Source of the DNA: Platycnemis pennipes
Lineage: Eukaryota > Arthropoda > Insecta > Odonata > Platycnemididae
NCBI GenBank assembly: GCA_933228895.1
Contig: OW121853.1
Span: 73,454,645 to 73,518,644 of the forward strand
Length of the DNA: 64,000 nt
Direction of reading: 5' to 3'
Shown: positions 1 to 10,742 of the stretch, one piece after another
Layout: each line of letters starts with the position of its first letter
Position numbering within the stretch: position 1 is the stretch's first letter
Notes under the pieces: model-generated
Databases searched by the model: none
Told to the model about the DNA's origin: nothing
What the model saw: only the letters and a program-made list of their open reading frames with translations
Translations under genes and position numbers: made by a program

Positions 1-45
1 ACCACCTCTCGGACATTCCAGTCGGCACAGAACGGAATTATCGGC

Positions 46-64
46 TCTCTCTCTCTCTCTCTCT
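46..64. repeat. (CT)n microsatellite
   Basis: A short run of CT dinucleotides. It lies just before a TTTTCAG, so it could also serve as a polypyrimidine tract, but no convincing exon follows. Confidence 0.7.
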
Positions 65-507
65 GAACTCTGCATTTTCAGACGTTGGAACCAAGGAAAT
101 TAACTCCTTCATACTTAAGGTAAAATAATAATGATGTTTTACTTCATACGTGGAAATATTATAGTTTGTTAGCATAAAAATATATTAATCAGAAATCAAT
201 TATCTGCTTGGTTAGCCAATTATCAATTATCGGTATCTGCTTGAGGCTTTCGCAGCGCTGTTGTGCTGTATATTTTGTATTGTACTATTTACGGTAATTG
301 TAAAGAATATAAAAATAACTATTTTGCAGTAGAAGTGCTAAGGCTAATGGAAATGTTAACCCCTGTAACAAAAACTTGCAAACAAAACTTGCAGATACCG
401 AGTAGGTGCATACTGATGGTCAAAATGAAAAGGAAAAAGACCCTGTCCTAGTATATCGGTGCCGATTTCGTTCTTATGTCAGAAGAAGGATCTACTTATA
501 TATCTTA

Positions 508-957
508 CATCTATTCAGGCTCGTAGCCAGAAATTTGCTTTGGGAGGGGCTAAGTGTAATGTAGCGTAACTCGTAACAAATCAGCCTTGCCCTTTAGATG
601 CCGATATGTTACAATTCTCTTCCCTTAATGTTCAATGATTGGTATTTACTTTCTCAGTGTCCATTCCTATCTTTCCTCACTGGTAATGTTCACTGCTTAC
701 ATTGTTATGAAGCAGTAAATTTGACCGGCCCCAGAACAGAAGTTCAATGCATGCATACCTACGTATCAGATCGAAAAGAACAATTATTAACTACAGACAT
801 GCATCAAACTAGTGATCACGTTTCAAGACGCTTAACGCTTCAATTATACGAAGTGTAATCCGGATTATCATGCCCAGTTAAAATCAACACAAAAATATTG
901 GGAAAAAATTTCGAGGGGGGGCCGAAACCCCTCCCTGGTTACGTGCCTGCGTCTATT
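508..957. mobile_element. hAT-like MITE with near-perfect 8-bp target duplication
   Basis: The element spans 516-949. It starts CAGGCTCGTAGCCAG and ends CTGGTTACGTGCCTG, which are inverted copies of each other. It is flanked by CATCTATT (508-515) and CGTCTATT (950-957), a 7/8 match. An 8-bp target duplication and a CAGG-type terminus are hallmarks of the hAT superfamily. The short ORFs inside it have no transposase similarity I recognise, so it is probably non-autonomous. A related element with perfect flanks is at 20323-20610. Confidence 0.72.
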
Positions 958-979
958 ATAAAAGCTGGGAAGCAAGAAA

Positions 980-1165
980 ACACCTTTTAAGAAGCTGTAT
1001 CTGAGCATGGAAAAGAAATGGATAGACCAAGTGATAAACGAAGAAGTCTTTAGAAAAGAGGGAGAAAGGTGATGTCTGCTAAAAACTATGAGATGGATAC
1101 GGGGTAACCAAATCATTAACATCTTGGTAAATGCTGGTCTGATGGAGATGGTCGTATTATATCGA
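980..1165 (+). mobile_element. RTE/L1-like non-LTR retrotransposon remnant (3' end of ORF)
   Basis: The + strand reads, with frame breaks, MEKKWIDQVINEEVF and then QIINILVNAGLMEMVV. This matches the region after the reverse transcriptase domain in the family also seen at 5755-7055 (VGEKRSLLKT) and 42496-42912 (MMKIQWIDGVSNEEVL). It is short, has stop codons and is certainly inactive. Confidence 0.55.
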
Positions 1166-2121
1166 TTTATATTTGTATGGGTAGGAATGAGTCAGCGGAG
1201 TCAGCGTTGCGGCAACGTCGCACGGCTTTCCAAGCAACAAATAGCTGCAGACCCACCTCAATCCTACACATACAAATATATATTGATATAAATAAATTTG
1301 ATTATATTACGTTCTTGACAACCATGTATTATAACATGTAGGCCTCTAAGGATTACAACGCAATTAAGATAGCATTTGCTTGACCACCCAGAGCCGAGAA
1401 AAGCGCTTCTGATAAAAATGATTTCAGTATCATTTCTTGCGCAGATAAATTTCTGAAATTTATAGAAAACTCGTAAAACATTCTCGTGTATATTTTTTTA
1501 TAATTTGAACTAGATCAACTGATGGGATGATTCAGAAATAAATTTTTAAATCGGTGTAATTGTCAAACACGTGAAAAACCATCACTTTCTCCATTCAAAC
1601 TTTAATAAAAAAAATACAACTGTGTAATTAAGAAATATTGTGTACAAAAATTAACGAAGAATTAAACGAGAAAAATATTTTATTTTCTGCATGTCTTTTG
1701 GTTACTTAATAAACACCCTTCAAACTCGAGTGCACATAGTATTTTGGTCGACGGTAGGAGTTTAATTTTACTGCTAAAACTGGTCCAAATTGAACCCATT
1801 TAAACGACATATTTGGCGCTTGTTTGCGTGTTTGAGTCCTTTCCTCCGTTTCTTTGAGGAATTTGAAAAATCCTTTCCAAAATTCATCTCACTACTATAA
1901 GTTTTAACTGTGTGCACAAAAACGTCCTCCGCACGAGTGTCGCAAGCAGGCAGCCAGTATGAACCCGTTTAGCAAGATGGCCACTGGCTTCTCAAATCAG
2001 CTGCGATGCCTCCTCCAGTGCATTCTAACCTCGTCGGTCTGTACCACACGCTTTCACAAAAAAATATTACTCAAGTTGCCCCCTTTCTAAATCTATCTGA
2101 AGGATTATAACATCGTCTCCA
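1166..2121. other. No gene recognised
   Basis: AT-rich DNA with only short ORFs. I see no splice-bounded exon, RNA gene or element ends here. Confidence 0.4.
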
Positions 2122-2345
2122 TGATAAAAAATACTTCGTAAAATTCCACACAATTTAATCTGGTTCAACCTAGATTTCAACAGTTAGGGCATCATCAGGT
2201 AAAATACATCAGATAAAAATGATAAAACCTGATCAAATGACCATGGCATCGACAGATAAAAATAATAAAAACTCAGGGATTTTAGGAAAAGTTAGGTTGT
2301 ACCTGATTGAATTTTACGTGGAATTTTACCAAGTATTTTTTATCC
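2122..2345. mobile_element. Small MITE with about 27-bp terminal inverted repeats
   Basis: The left end GATAAAAAATACTTCGTAAA and the right end (reverse complement GGATAAAAAATACTTGGTAA) pair, and the match continues through AATTCCAC and a GGTTCAACC/GGTACAACC stretch. There is no coding capacity. Target duplication is not clear. Confidence 0.6.
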
Positions 2346-2533
2346 TTTTGACATGGATCGGTTCCACAAGGTATCGCCGTCCACAGTGAAGTTTATATTA
2401 TAACATCATTTTCCCGATTCGCAGGCGAAAACAAGGATAAAGATTAATGGATGGTTGGAGAAAACCTGAAACTTTGCGTAATTCAATGGAGAAATAGCAT
2501 ATGAATGCTAGCCACGTTGAAACAATGGTTTAC

Positions 2534-2760
2534 GTGAGGTCACCGAAATTAAGCAACGTTGGGCCCGGACAGAGGTTGGAGGGGTGACCCTCCTCCACAC
2601 TTCTACCGTGGTACTATTGTCCTCTGTCTGCAAGTGGCAGGCAGGTTAAATGTGGGTTGGCACGATGGATCTAAATAGGCGTAAGGGCCAGGGGGGCTCC
2701 AGAAGGCCCCCGCCCACCCCTCCAACCTTCTGTTTACAACAAATTTTTCAAATTACACCA
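2534..2760 (+). mobile_element. 5S-rRNA-derived SINE (SINE3-like)
   Basis: Positions 2534-2593 closely resemble the 3' half of a eukaryotic 5S rRNA gene. They contain GGTCACCGAAATTAAGCAAC (5S has GATCACCGAAGTTAAGCAAC), then GTTGGGCCCGG, then GGAGGGGTGACC (5S has GGATGGGTGACC). These are the box A, intermediate element and box C of the internal pol III promoter. The 5' half of 5S is missing or decayed, and an unrelated body follows (CTGTCTGCAAGTGGCAGGCAG). A dispersed 5S pseudogene is the alternative; the attached non-5S body favours a SINE. The 3' boundary is a guess. Confidence 0.6.
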
Positions 2761-2858
2761 CGCGTCAAATAAGGATGAACAGAAATCCAAGGAAGCACGG
2801 GAAAATTATTGCATTCTTGGGGAAAAACATTAAAAACTAAGTGTTAATGTATAGAGAA

Positions 2859-3034
2859 AACTGAAGAGCGGGATTCATGGTAACGAATAAAATAACATAA
2901 GACTTTTAGTCAATTCCACACTTTTTTATATATCCGACCTAGGTTTCGACAAATTTTTTGTCATTTTCAAGAAAAAAAAATTTGTTTTTATTTTTAAAAA
3001 AATTTTATTTTATTCGTTACCATGAATACCGCAA
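2859..3034. repeat. Inverted-repeat element (MITE-like)
   Basis: The left arm has ATTCATGGTAACGAATAAAA and the right arm TTTTATTCGTTACCATGAAT, an exact inverted pair enclosing about 110 bp of AT-rich DNA. The phrase ACTGAAGAGCGGG occurs at the left edge and again near 3071, just upstream of coiled-coil gene 1, so the insertion may have duplicated or captured local sequence. Confidence 0.55.
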
Positions 3035-3190
3035 AATTCCACAAATATCGCCTTCAGTGTTATCTGATATACTGAAGAGCGGGTTTTAAATATATTGAAA
3101 TCGTTGCAGGAAATCGATTCGCGGGCCGTCTGGGGTAGACGGCGTTTAATCAACTATCTGCACTTCCAAACCAAAACGTATTGCAGCACC

Positions 3191-4771
3191 ATGGACGATT
3201 GGCGACGGAGACAAGAAAATGAAAGGAGACTCGCGGAAGAATGGGAGAGAAAGGAAAGGGAAAAGGAGGAAGAAAAGTTCCGAAGTCACATGAGGAAGAC
3301 CTACAAGAATGAAGAACTAAAAATCCGCGAGAGTGACGTTGATTGGAAAGAGGGTGCACTAATGAAGTGGGAGGATGACGTCAAGAGAAGAGAAATTGAC
3401 GTGAATAAGATGGTGGTTTGGACGGATGACGTACAGGAGAAACTGTTACGGCAGAAGAGAGAGGCAAACAAAATGAAGGAGGAGTCACGGAGAAGAGTCA
3501 CAGAGGAGGAAGTCAGGAGAGAAGCCGAATTCAGGGAGTTGGGTGAGAGAATGAGAAGGGAGATCGAGGAGGAAGGTAGGAGAAAGAAAGAGAATTGGAG
3601 AAGAAGGGAAGAGGAGTTAAAGGAGAGGGAGGAGAGGGTAAATAAGGAGGCGGAGGTGGCTAGAGAGGAATTACGCCGGGCGATGGAGGAGAAGAATGCA
3701 CACCTGGAGAGGTTGAAGAGAGGGGAAAGGATAAGAGGGGAGGAACGGAAAAGAATTGAGGCCGAGGTGAGGAAGGAGGTCGAGGAGGAGTCCAACAGGA
3801 AGTGGAGGGAGAGGCTGAGAGAGGTGGAATCGAAGGAGAGGAGGGAGAGGGAGGAGATGACGAAGGATTTTGAATCGAGAAGGGCGGCTTCGGAGGAGGA
3901 GCACTTGAGGAGAATGAAGTCATGGAAGAGTAGCCAGGAAGAGAGATATGAGAGGTTGCTGAAGGAGAAGGAAAGCGCAGAAAGGGATCAAGAAGAGAAA
4001 GAGAGGGAGTGGAGATTGGAGATTGAGAGGGTAAATGATGAACTTGGGAAAAAGATAGAAGAAAGCAAAGGATTTGAGAAGTTGTTGGATCAGGAAAAGG
4101 AAAGAGGAGAATGGGAAACGAAGGGGAGGGAGAAGACATTGAGGGAAGAGCTGGAGAGGGTAAATATTGAGCTTGAGTCAAAGAAAAACCTGGAGAAGCG
4201 ATATGGAAAGGCATTGCAACGGGAGAGCGAAAGGGCCGAAAAAGCAGAAAAGGAAACAGAAGAAGCGAAAAGGAAATGGAAAGATGAGAATAAAAAGTTG
4301 GGGGCTGGATATGATGCGGAATGGAAGAAGGCACAGACGAAAACCCATGTGATGTCTTCGAGGAAGAAAGGGAGTCCCAGCAGGGAGGTCGGATGGCGGG
4401 AGAGAGAGGGGATGGGAGACAGTGGAACGGAATACGCCGCTCACGGGAGTCAAGTCTCGTTGGACAAGGAACGGAGTGAAGCGGATACAGTAAATTCTGA
4501 TTTGATTGGCCACATCGAGAGAATGAGACTTGCCCAGAATGGAGAGAGATCACGAGAAAAAGATATGCTGCTTCGCCTACAGCAGCTATTGCTGAATATT
4601 TATCATGGTCGTTCTTATGATTTCAAATCCCCTTTAGACATCATTACGGAAAGGTTGAGGGTTATCGATGATGAAACTAGAGGTTTGGAATCGGAAATAC
4701 ACTCTCCTAGCTCCAATTCTCAAGCTTATGGCCGGGATGGAAAACAAAAGAGAGGCTTCTTCTTTAGATGA
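3191..4771 (+). CDS. Highly charged coiled-coil protein, tandem copy 1
   Basis: An uninterrupted frame of 526 residues from the first ATG (start MDDWRRRQENERR). The frame is open further upstream to a good acceptor (TCGTTGCAG, AG at 3108-3109), so 3110-3190 is probably 5' UTR of this exon; the gene may have earlier exons. The protein is almost entirely E/K/R with heptad-like spacing, predicting a long soluble coiled coil. A less charged C-terminal tail of about 110 residues contains SDLIGHIERMRLAQ, IDDETRGLESE and SSNSQAYGRDGKQKRG. There is no signal peptide, membrane segment or known catalytic motif. Copy 2 is near-identical over most of its length, but copy 1 has about 45 extra residues (around ESAERDQEEKEREW). 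An AATAAA lies at 4878-4883. The trichohyalin- or myosin-like look reflects composition only. Function unknown. Confidence 0.75.
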   Translation: MDDWRRRQENERRLAEEWERKEREKEEEKFRSHMRKTYKNEELKIRESDVDWKEGALMKWEDDVKRREIDVNKMVVWTDDVQEKLLRQKREANKMKEESRRRVTEEEVRREAEFRELGERMRREIEEEGRRKKENWRRREEELKEREERVNKEAEVAREELRRAMEEKNAHLERLKRGERIRGEERKRIEAEVRKEVEEESNRKWRERLREVESKERREREEMTKDFESRRAASEEEHLRRMKSWKSSQEERYERLLKEKESAERDQEEKEREWRLEIERVNDELGKKIEESKGFEKLLDQEKERGEWETKGREKTLREELERVNIELESKKNLEKRYGKALQRESERAEKAEKETEEAKRKWKDENKKLGAGYDAEWKKAQTKTHVMSSRKKGSPSREVGWREREGMGDSGTEYAAHGSQVSLDKERSEADTVNSDLIGHIERMRLAQNGERSREKDMLLRLQQLLLNIYHGRSYDFKSPLDIITERLRVIDDETRGLESEIHSPSSNSQAYGRDGKQKRGFFFR

Positions 4772-5754
4772 GTGTAAAGACTTTACATTTTAAAATGAAA
4801 TGAGATATTAATAATTTAGCACAAAGTAGCATCTGGTTTCCATCATAGCTTTGAGTGTAAAAACTTTACAATCTTAAAATAAAAGAGACATAAATAATTC
4901 AATAGTTGCTTAGCCTTTTCCTCAATACATTCTCCGTGCGTAAAGGGATACAGTGAACTTATAATCTAGCACAATGGAGCCCAGAAAATATTACGTGTCT
5001 ATATTCTATTCGATGTTGTATTCAAGAGATGTTGTAAAACATTTTCACAAGAAAAATATGTAACTAGTATTATTTTATCAATTTTATATCGTGTCAATAT
5101 TCCTACTGGCAAAATTCGTAGTCCCTGAGGATCTCGACGAATTGCCTTGTACTTACATTTGCCCGCAACGGAAGTGCTATCATTTGATGGATCCACAAAA
5201 ACTCACACGGAGAAAAAGTTTAATTTAATTTTCGTATTTTGTCTTAAACCGACTGTGACATTAACCAAATAAATCATGTGGCATTGGCATATATTACTGT
5301 TCAACCCGAAAAATAAAAAAAATCTTTGTGGGAAATATCTGTAGTTTTATTATTTCCTATGATTATGAATAATGAATGTAAAAAGGTAAAAAATAGGTAA
5401 TCATTGGGTACCAGTGCGAAATAAATGATTCGTGTTTAGGTGGCCACGTATTAGTCTGGTGAAAAATTTTAATTTCTAACTTCGAGATCCTTCTCGCTCA
5501 TCTTCCTCACGCCAAAACGTTTTCGTCGAGCTTTTAGCACCCTGGAAAAAGCGTAATTACGGCTCAAAATTGTCTGTTGCCAGTAGATCACATAAGTTCT
5601 GTAAATCACATCGCTTCTGTAAGAGTTTAAGGCGCTGTCAATGAGCTCGAGAGCTTGGTGAATAGATCATCGAACCCGACCCATATCTGGGGAGGGATGT
5701 ATGTGGAGAATCCCTTGTATAACGCACCCATGGGGGTAGGTGAAGTGGGCGTGT
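4772..5754 (+). other. 3' flank of coiled-coil copy 1, part of the tandem duplication
   Basis: This stretch (possible poly-A signal at 4878-4883) aligns with 9514-10480 downstream of copy 2. Shared phrases include GTTCAACCCGAAAAATAAAA, GTGGCCACGTATTAGTCTGG/GTGGTCACGTATTAGTCTGG and GAATCCCTTGTATAACGCA. The duplicated unit is therefore larger than the coding region. No further gene seen. Confidence 0.7.
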
Positions 5755-7055
5755 TTCTTTATTTTATTTATTGAGCCATACTCCTGGCTCAGTAAGGGTA
5801 CAATAGAAGCAATATTGGCCCTTAGGCTGCTAATACAGAAGTGAATGGAGAACAAACCAACCTTCATTGCATTTGTGGATTTAGAGAAGGCTTTGACAAC
5901 GTAGATTGGAATTTAACGCTTGGATTTCTGAAAGGAATTGGAGTGTCGTGTAATGATCGAATAATTATCCATAGTCTGTATAAAAACCAAGTAGCTGTGA
6001 TCAAATCTGGACCCAGCTGTGAAGAAGCAAGAATAAGGAAAGGAGTGAGACAAGGCTGTGCACTGTTTACTGTAATGTTTAATGCTTACATGGAGAGAGC
6101 CATCAATGAAATAAAGGAGAAGTGTTCGGGAGTGAACATCCACGGAGAAAAAACAGCATGCTACGATTCGCTGATGACAAAGATCTCATAGCAGAGACAG
6201 AGAAGGATCTGAATAAGATGCTAACAACCATGGAAAGGACAATGAGCAGACAACAGCTTATGATCAATAAGAAGAAGACTAAGATATTGGTTTGCAGCAA
6301 GAGAGAAGAGGCCAAAACAAACATTATACTAGGAAAACAGGAACTGGAAGAGGTGAAAGAGTTATGTTACCTGGGAAGCAGAGTAACCAACGTTGGACGA
6401 AGCAAGAAAGAAATAGTTATTAGAATAGCCCAGGCAAAGAGGGCATTCTATCAAAAGAAGAATCTACTTACAGCTGGAAACATATGCATAGAAGTAAGGA
6501 AGCAGTTCATCAGAACGTATATCTGGAGCATGTTTCTTTACGGTAGTGAGGCATGGACGATGACTGCAGCGGAGAAGAATCAGCAGACTTCTCTTTTCTC
6601 CCACTCTTCTTAGTACTTATTCGTTACTTACTCGGTAGATCCATTTTATCTTCATCATTCTTCGGTAACACTATATTTCGAATGCTTCCACCCTTTTGGT
6701 GGAAGCATTCGAAATATGGTGCTACCGAAGAATGATGAAGATAAAATAGATCTACCGAGTAAGTAACGAGGAATTCCTAAGAAGAGTGGGAGAAAAGAGA
6801 AGTCTGCTGAAAACTGTAGTAAAAAAGACGGGACAACCTAATCGGCCATATCTTAAGACACGATGGCCTGATGAATACAATCGTCGAAGTAAAAGTGAAC
6901 GGGAAGAATGGAAAAGGAAGGCCTCGTGTGAGTTATATAGAACAGGTCGTAAAGGACGTGAAAGAAAGGAACTACGTTAATATGAAGAGGTTGGCCGATA
7001 GAAGAATCGAGTGAAGGGCTGCGTCAAACCAATACTCGGATTGTTGACCCATGAT
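5755..7055 (+). mobile_element. 5'-truncated RTE/L1-like non-LTR retrotransposon inserted in the duplicated flank
   Basis: Comparison with the corresponding flank of copy 2 shows about 1.3 kb extra here. It carries a broken reverse transcriptase: GTIEAILALRLLI, then a frameshifted palm-start motif (FVDLEKA), IRKGVRQGCALF, a shifted LRFADDKDLIAETEKDL (the F-A-D-D catalytic box) and IRTYIWSMFLYGSEAWT. The post-RT region at 6700-7010 is interrupted by an inverted duplication. The 3' end GGCTGCGTCAAACCAATACT matches fragments near 42530 and 44740 on the other strand. Frameshifts, stops and 5' truncation make it dead. Confidence 0.75.
6581..6809. repeat. Near-perfect inverted repeat within the RTE-like element
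   Basis: The left arm (about 6581-6693) and right arm (about 6700-6809) are reverse complements with few mismatches, meeting at CCACCCTTTTGGTGG. Only the right arm is in the coding sense expected for the element, so the left arm is an inverted copy. It probably arose during target-primed reverse transcription or by later rearrangement. Confidence 0.8.
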
Positions 7056-7624
7056 GATCATACAGCTGGCCCATTGCGGCCGAGGCAGTCGTGTGATGAG
7101 AGTTCGGACCGAACAATACAGCTGTTAACTGTACCTTTACTTGAATTCTATCACAAGTTAATCAAAACATCAGTAATAAACGTGGATAAAAAAGATCATC
7201 CACATCTACTGACTATTCTGAAGGAACCACGAGGATATGTTGTAGGGCGTAATTAATATCATACATGCTTAACATTTACATATTGTACCTAGTTAATGAG
7301 AGATAACTATGGAATCCTAGGAGAAAACGTATTTGCTTCCATAGGCGCTACGTGTTCATCAGCAAAATCAAGAGCCCCATTGAAAATGATATAAAAATCT
7401 GAATTCATGAAAATACTTCATTTTCTCATTGTGAATTCTGTCTCATTATGGACATGTGCATTTAGTTCAAATGCCAACGAATTCTTTGTGCATTAAATTT
7501 GTTCATTGCATTGTTGAGCACAAAATAATTCTATTATACCTGCAGGCAGCATTTCAAAATTAAGTGGAAGTAATGCTATACATCACCAGGGCGAAAATTC
7601 ATAAATAATACTAAATGGTTGCAG
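7056..7624 (+). other. Duplicated flank resuming; upstream region of coiled-coil copy 2
   Basis: From CATACAGCTGGCCCATTGCG onward the sequence matches 10495-10742, so this is the continuation of the duplicated flank split by the RTE-like insertion. The stretch ends at an acceptor-like GGTTGCAG (AG 7623-7624) in the same place relative to copy 2 as the acceptor before copy 1. No coding exon recognised. Confidence 0.6.
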
Positions 7625-7764
7625 GACGTCGAATAGCGGATCATCCCGGAAGCAGTCCCGGAGGATAACGTCGCGTCATTTAACAGTTGCATTCGGACAA
7701 CCCAGAGGAAGTAGCAAAGGAACGCGGCACAAGCAACGTGAAAGACGCATTGAGAAAAGAGGAA

Positions 7765-9513
7765 ATGGAAGAAAAAGAGATGAAGATCAGCAATGCGGAG
7801 GAAGAAGAAATGGAAGATATCAAGCAAGAGAAAGCGATGAAAAAAGAAGACATTGGGAGAAGAGACAAGAGGAAGTTTGGTATGGATGATCAAAGTCACG
7901 GGCTGTTGCAGAGGGAGGAGGACGTAATAGGGGCAGAGTTCAAAGGATGGGAAGAGTATGGAGGAAAGGACAATGAGTGGAAGGATTGGAGGAAGAGAGT
8001 AGCAGAATTGGAAAGGGCGAAGAACGAGGCAGAGATGAAGCAAAAGGAGTTAGAGAGGAAGATCAAGGAGGCGTATCAAGAAGGAGCGTCAAAGGATAGG
8101 AGGTTAGAAGAAGAGCAGAGGAAGAGAATTGAGGCGGAGGTGAGGAGGGAGGTCGAAGAGGAGACAAACAAGAAGTGGTGGGAAAGATTGAAAGAAGTGG
8201 TGTCTAAAGAAAGGAAGGATAAAGAGGAGATGATAAGGGTATTTGAATTAAAGAGAACAGAATCAGAAGAAGAGAGCAGCAGGATACTTAAGATTTGGCA
8301 GAATGAGCAAGAGGAGAGGAGGTTGCGGGAAGAGAAGGACACAAACCGAAGAGAATGCATTCCAAGATTGGAGGAGGAAGAGTCGGCCGAAAGCAACCAG
8401 AAAAGATTGGAAGTGAATTTGAGAAGGAAGATCGAGGAGGAATATAGAAGGAAAGAAGAGAATTGGAGGGTAAGGGAAGAGGAGTTAAAGGAGAGGGAGG
8501 AGAGAGTAAAGAAGGAGGCGGAGGTGGTTAAAGAGGAATTACGCCGGGCCATGGAGGAGAAGAATGCCCACCTGGAGAGGTTGAAGAGGGGGGAAAGGAT
8601 AAGAGGGGAGGAACGGAAAAGAATTGAGGCCGAGGTGAGGAGAGAGGTCGAGGAGGAGTCCAACAGGAAGTGGAGGGAGAGGCTGAGAGAGGTAGAATCG
8701 AAGGAGAGGAGGGAGAGGGAGGAGATGACGAAGGATTTTGAATCGAGAAGGGCGGCTTCGGAGGAGGAGCACTTGAGGAGAATGAAGTCATGGAAGAATA
8801 GCCAGGAAGAGAGATATGAGAGGTTGCTGAAGGAGAAGGAAAGAAGAGAATGGGAAACGAAGGGGAGGGAGAAGACATTGAAGGAAGAGCTGGAGCGGGT
8901 AAATATTGAGCTTGAGTCAAAGAAAAACCTGGAGAAGCGATATGGAAAGGCATTGCAACGGGAGAGCGAAAGGGCCGAAAAAGCAGAAAAGGAAACAGAA
9001 GAAGCGAAAAGGAAATGGAAGGATGAGAATAAAAGGTTGAGGGCTGGATATGAAGCGGAATTGAAGAAGGCACAGACGAAAAGCCATGTGATGTCTTCGA
9101 AGAAGAAGGGGAGTCCCAACATGGAGGTCAGATGGCGGGAGAGAGAGGGGTGGGGAGACAGTGGAACGGAATACGCCGCTCACGTGAGTCAACTCTCGTT
9201 GGACCAGGAACGGAGTGAAGCGGATACAGTAAATTCTGATTTGATAGGCCACATCGAGAGAATGAGACTGGCCCAGAGAGAAGAAAGATCGCGAGAAAAA
9301 GATATGCTGCTTCGCCTACATCAGTTATTGCCGAATATTTATTATGGTAGTCACTCTGATTACCATTCAGCTTATGACATCATTAAGGTAAGAATAAGTG
9401 TTATCGATGATGAAACTAGAGGGTTGGAATCGGAAACAAACTCTCCTAGCTCCAATTCTCAAGCGTCTGGCCGGGATGGAAAACAAAAGAGAGGCTGGTT
9501 ACCCTTTTTATGA
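7765..9513 (+). CDS. Highly charged coiled-coil protein, tandem copy 2
   Basis: Frame of 582 residues from the first ATG (MEEKEMKISNAEEEE). In-frame stops at 7666 and 7681 lie just upstream, after an acceptor at 7623-7624, so the ATG is a natural start and 7625-7764 is probably 5' UTR. The N-terminus differs from copy 1. The centre is an E/K/R coiled coil with an internal duplication: RIEAEVRREVEEETNKKW recurs later as RIEAEVRREVEEESNRKW. The C-terminal tail (LIGHIERMRLAQ, IDDETRGLESE, SGRDGKQKRG) matches copy 1. Relative to copy 1 about 45 residues are missing before WETKGREKTLKEELERVN. Both copies stay open despite heavy surrounding decay, which suggests selection or recent duplication. No signal peptide or enzymatic motif. 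Role unknown. Confidence 0.75.
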   Translation: MEEKEMKISNAEEEEMEDIKQEKAMKKEDIGRRDKRKFGMDDQSHGLLQREEDVIGAEFKGWEEYGGKDNEWKDWRKRVAELERAKNEAEMKQKELERKIKEAYQEGASKDRRLEEEQRKRIEAEVRREVEEETNKKWWERLKEVVSKERKDKEEMIRVFELKRTESEEESSRILKIWQNEQEERRLREEKDTNRRECIPRLEEEESAESNQKRLEVNLRRKIEEEYRRKEENWRVREEELKEREERVKKEAEVVKEELRRAMEEKNAHLERLKRGERIRGEERKRIEAEVRREVEEESNRKWRERLREVESKERREREEMTKDFESRRAASEEEHLRRMKSWKNSQEERYERLLKEKERREWETKGREKTLKEELERVNIELESKKNLEKRYGKALQRESERAEKAEKETEEAKRKWKDENKRLRAGYEAELKKAQTKSHVMSSKKKGSPNMEVRWREREGWGDSGTEYAAHVSQLSLDQERSEADTVNSDLIGHIERMRLAQREERSREKDMLLRLHQLLPNIYYGSHSDYHSAYDIIKVRISVIDDETRGLESETNSPSSNSQASGRDGKQKRGWLPFL

Positions 9514-10742
9514 GAGTAAAAACTTTAAATTTTTACATGAAAAAGGGATAGGAAACATTAAGGATTTACGTAGCCTCTCCCTCAATATATTCTCCTTGCG
9601 TAAAAAGATACAGTGAAACTATAAACTAACACATACAAGCCCAGATGATATTTTATGTCTCGTCCATTCAATATTGTACTTATGACAGGTTATAATACAT
9701 TTTCACAGTAAAAAATATGAAAAAATGTATTGTTATATTTTTATTCATTTTGTAGCGTGTTGCTATGTGTCTGGTGATAAAAACTCTTTGTCCCTCAGGA
9801 TCTCAACGAATAGACGTGTACTTAAATTGACCTGTCATGGAATTGTTAAAATTTGATGGAGCCACAAAAACTCACATGGAGAGAAATTTAAAGTAAATTT
9901 TCCCATTTTGTCTTTAACCGGCTATTACATAACGAAAAAAATGATGATGTATTGGCATTTATTACTGTTCAACCCGAAAAATAAAAAAATCGTTGTGGAA
10001 AATATCTGAATTTTTATTATTTCATATGATTATGAATAAGGAATGTAAAAAGGGAAAAAATAGGTAATCTTTGGGTACTTATGCGAAACAAATGATTCGT
10101 GTATAGGTGGTCACGTATTAGTCTGGTGAAAATTTCGGATTTTTAACTTCGATATCCTTGTCACCGTGCTTGTCACTGATCTTCCTCACGCCATAACGTT
10201 TTCGTAGAGTTTTTAGCACGCTCGCAAAAGCGCAATTACGGTTCAAAACTCCCTGTTTACAGTAGGCATATCACATACATATTTCACTTTGATAGAGTGT
10301 ATCATTGGGACGATTATGGTGACAGCTTCTGTAAGAGTTTGACTTGCTGTCAGCGAGCTCGAGAGCCTGGTGGATAGATCGACGATTCCCACCCATATGT
10401 AAGGATGGGTGTATGTTGAGAATCCCTTGTATAACGCATCCATGGTGGTTAGGTGAAGTGGGCGTGTTTTTGGAGTAATTTTCATTTATCCATACACCTG
10501 GCCCATTGCAGCCGAGGCGGTTCGTGAGATAAAGAGTTCGGACTGAACAATGCAACTGTCAAGAGTCCCTTTACTTGAATTCTATCACAATTTAACCAAA
10601 ATATCAATAATAAACGTGGATTGATAAGCTCATCTCTATCTACTACTATCCTGAAGAAACCTCGAGGGTATGTGCTAGGAGGTAGTTTATATCTAACATG
10701 CTTAAAATTTTCATATGCTATTTACCTAATGAGAGATGACTA
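9514..10742 (+). other. 3' flank of coiled-coil copy 2
   Basis: Matches 4772-5754 plus 7056-7300, the flank of copy 1 without the RTE insertion. It ends exactly at the TTAA where the piggyBac-type element begins. No gene seen. Confidence 0.7.

Noticed and set aside
82..119. 38-nt AG/GT interval with an excellent polypyrimidine tract at the window start
   Set aside because: Length is not a multiple of three and the phase-2 reading hits a stop (TAA); no neighbouring exon to test it against.
3301..4553. Long Ser/Pro-rich ORFs on the minus strand under the coiled-coil genes (also 8076-9122 and 57641-58323)
   Set aside because: Antisense shadows of E/K/R-rich coding sequence: CTC/TCT/CCT are complements of GAG/AGA/AGG.
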